Shown: positions 63,919-64,000 of the stretch, in pieces
How positions within the stretch are numbered: position 1 is the first letter of the stretch
Layout: every line of letters starts with the position of its first letter
Source: JACQFK01 sp964619955
GTDB lineage: Bacteria; Planctomycetota; MHYJ01; JACPRB01
Direction of reading: 5' to 3'
Length of the DNA: 64,000 nt
NCBI GenBank assembly: GCA_964619955.1
Contig: CAZUJF010000004.1
Span: 180,779 to 244,778 of the forward strand
The notes under the pieces: generated by a model
Told to the model about the DNA's origin: nothing
What the model saw: the letters and a program-made list of their open reading frames with translations, nothing else
Databases searched by the model: none
Made by a program: the position numbers and the translations under genes

Positions 63919-64000
63919 ATGTCCGCCAAGAGAATCGTCTTCGACCAGGAGGCCCGCGAGGCCATCCGCCGCGGCGTCAAGCAGCTCGCCCGCGCGGTGA
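63919..64000 (+). CDS. groEL: chaperonin GroEL, N-terminal part (runs off the window)
   Basis: The 27 codons in the window read MSAKRIVFDQEAREAIRRGVKQLA and match the start of GroEL (AKxIxFDxEARxAIxxGVxxLA). An AAGGAA site precedes ATG 63919. Order and spacing are those of a groESL operon. Confidence 0.95.
   Translation, partial: MSAKRIVFDQEAREAIRRGVKQLARAV

Noticed and set aside
1..64000. tRNA, rRNA, CRISPR arrays, transposases and prophage genes
   Set aside because: I looked for TPsiC-like tails, regular short repeats and transposase or phage motifs by eye and saw none that hold up; a dedicated search could still find a short RNA gene.

Overview
The window is GC-rich, densely packed bacterial chromosome with no rRNA, tRNA, CRISPR array or insertion sequence that I could recognise. 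No stretch longer than about 220 bases lacks a gene. The gene content suggests a Gram-negative bacterium, most plausibly a member of the Planctomycetota or a related lineage. The evidence is secreted proteins typical of that group (squalene-cyclase-like repeats, sulfatases, a formylglycine-generating-enzyme tail), two ECF sigma factors each followed by an anti-sigma-like gene, arabinose-5-phosphate isomerase next to an LptA/OstA-like protein (hence lipopolysaccharide), and start codons that are often GTG or TTG. This placement is inference from gene content, not a sequence search.

Layout. 1-5.6 kb: tail of an FGE-like gene, two small genes, a squalene-cyclase-like secreted protein, a LolD/MacB-type ABC exporter and a trans-sulfuration-type PLP enzyme. 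5.6-9.3 kb: kdsD, a long OstA-like protein and a degenerate isocitrate/isopropylmalate dehydrogenase homologue, overlapping one another. 9.4-11.5 kb: ECF sigma, zinc-finger anti-sigma and an STN-like secreted protein. 11.6-14.9 kb: a TatA/B-like protein fused to a fibronectin type III domain, a hybrid histidine kinase and an unknown gene. 15.0-27.4 kb: a long minus-strand operon for a group 3b-type NAD(P)-linked [NiFe] hydrogenase (hydB, a cyclic-nucleotide-binding protein, hydG, hydD, hydA), its maturation protease, hypA-F-C-D-E (no hypB here) and a P-type ATPase, nearly all genes overlapping by a few bases. 27.5-37.8 kb: secreted proteins, two sulfatases, a second ECF sigma/anti-sigma pair, a MATE transporter, a Tat-exported oxidoreductase and a YmfH-like M16 peptidase. 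37.9-46.6 kb: a secreted peptidase-like protein, SAM hydroxide adenosyltransferase, larC, a large unknown secreted protein, priA and a membrane protein. 46.7-53.9 kb: a sensor kinase and the nusA-infB-ylxP-rbfA-rph operon, with an attenuator-like hairpin in front of nusA. 54.0-59.2 kb: a small membrane protein, purF, purM, a lipoprotein and a CobW-type GTPase with a small partner.

59.2-64.0 kb is the most striking part. Five matches to the sigma-54 promoter (GG-N10-GC, all with TTGC at -12) lie in the intergenic gaps of 4.4 kb. They precede a small membrane protein, an RRM RNA-binding protein followed by a roadblock protein, a DUF1328 membrane protein (with a pirin-like gene behind it), tiny ORFs, and groES-groEL. 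A sigma-54 activator with an XylR/V4R-type sensor domain sits in the middle. Copies of an ATCA-N3-TGAT palindrome lie at the same distance (about 40 bp) upstream of two of the promoters, and two of them are spaced exactly 21 bp apart. I read this as a local stress regulon controlled by that activator. Several of its promoters, and many sigma-70-like -10 boxes elsewhere in the window, sit so close to the start codon that the mRNAs should be leaderless or nearly so.
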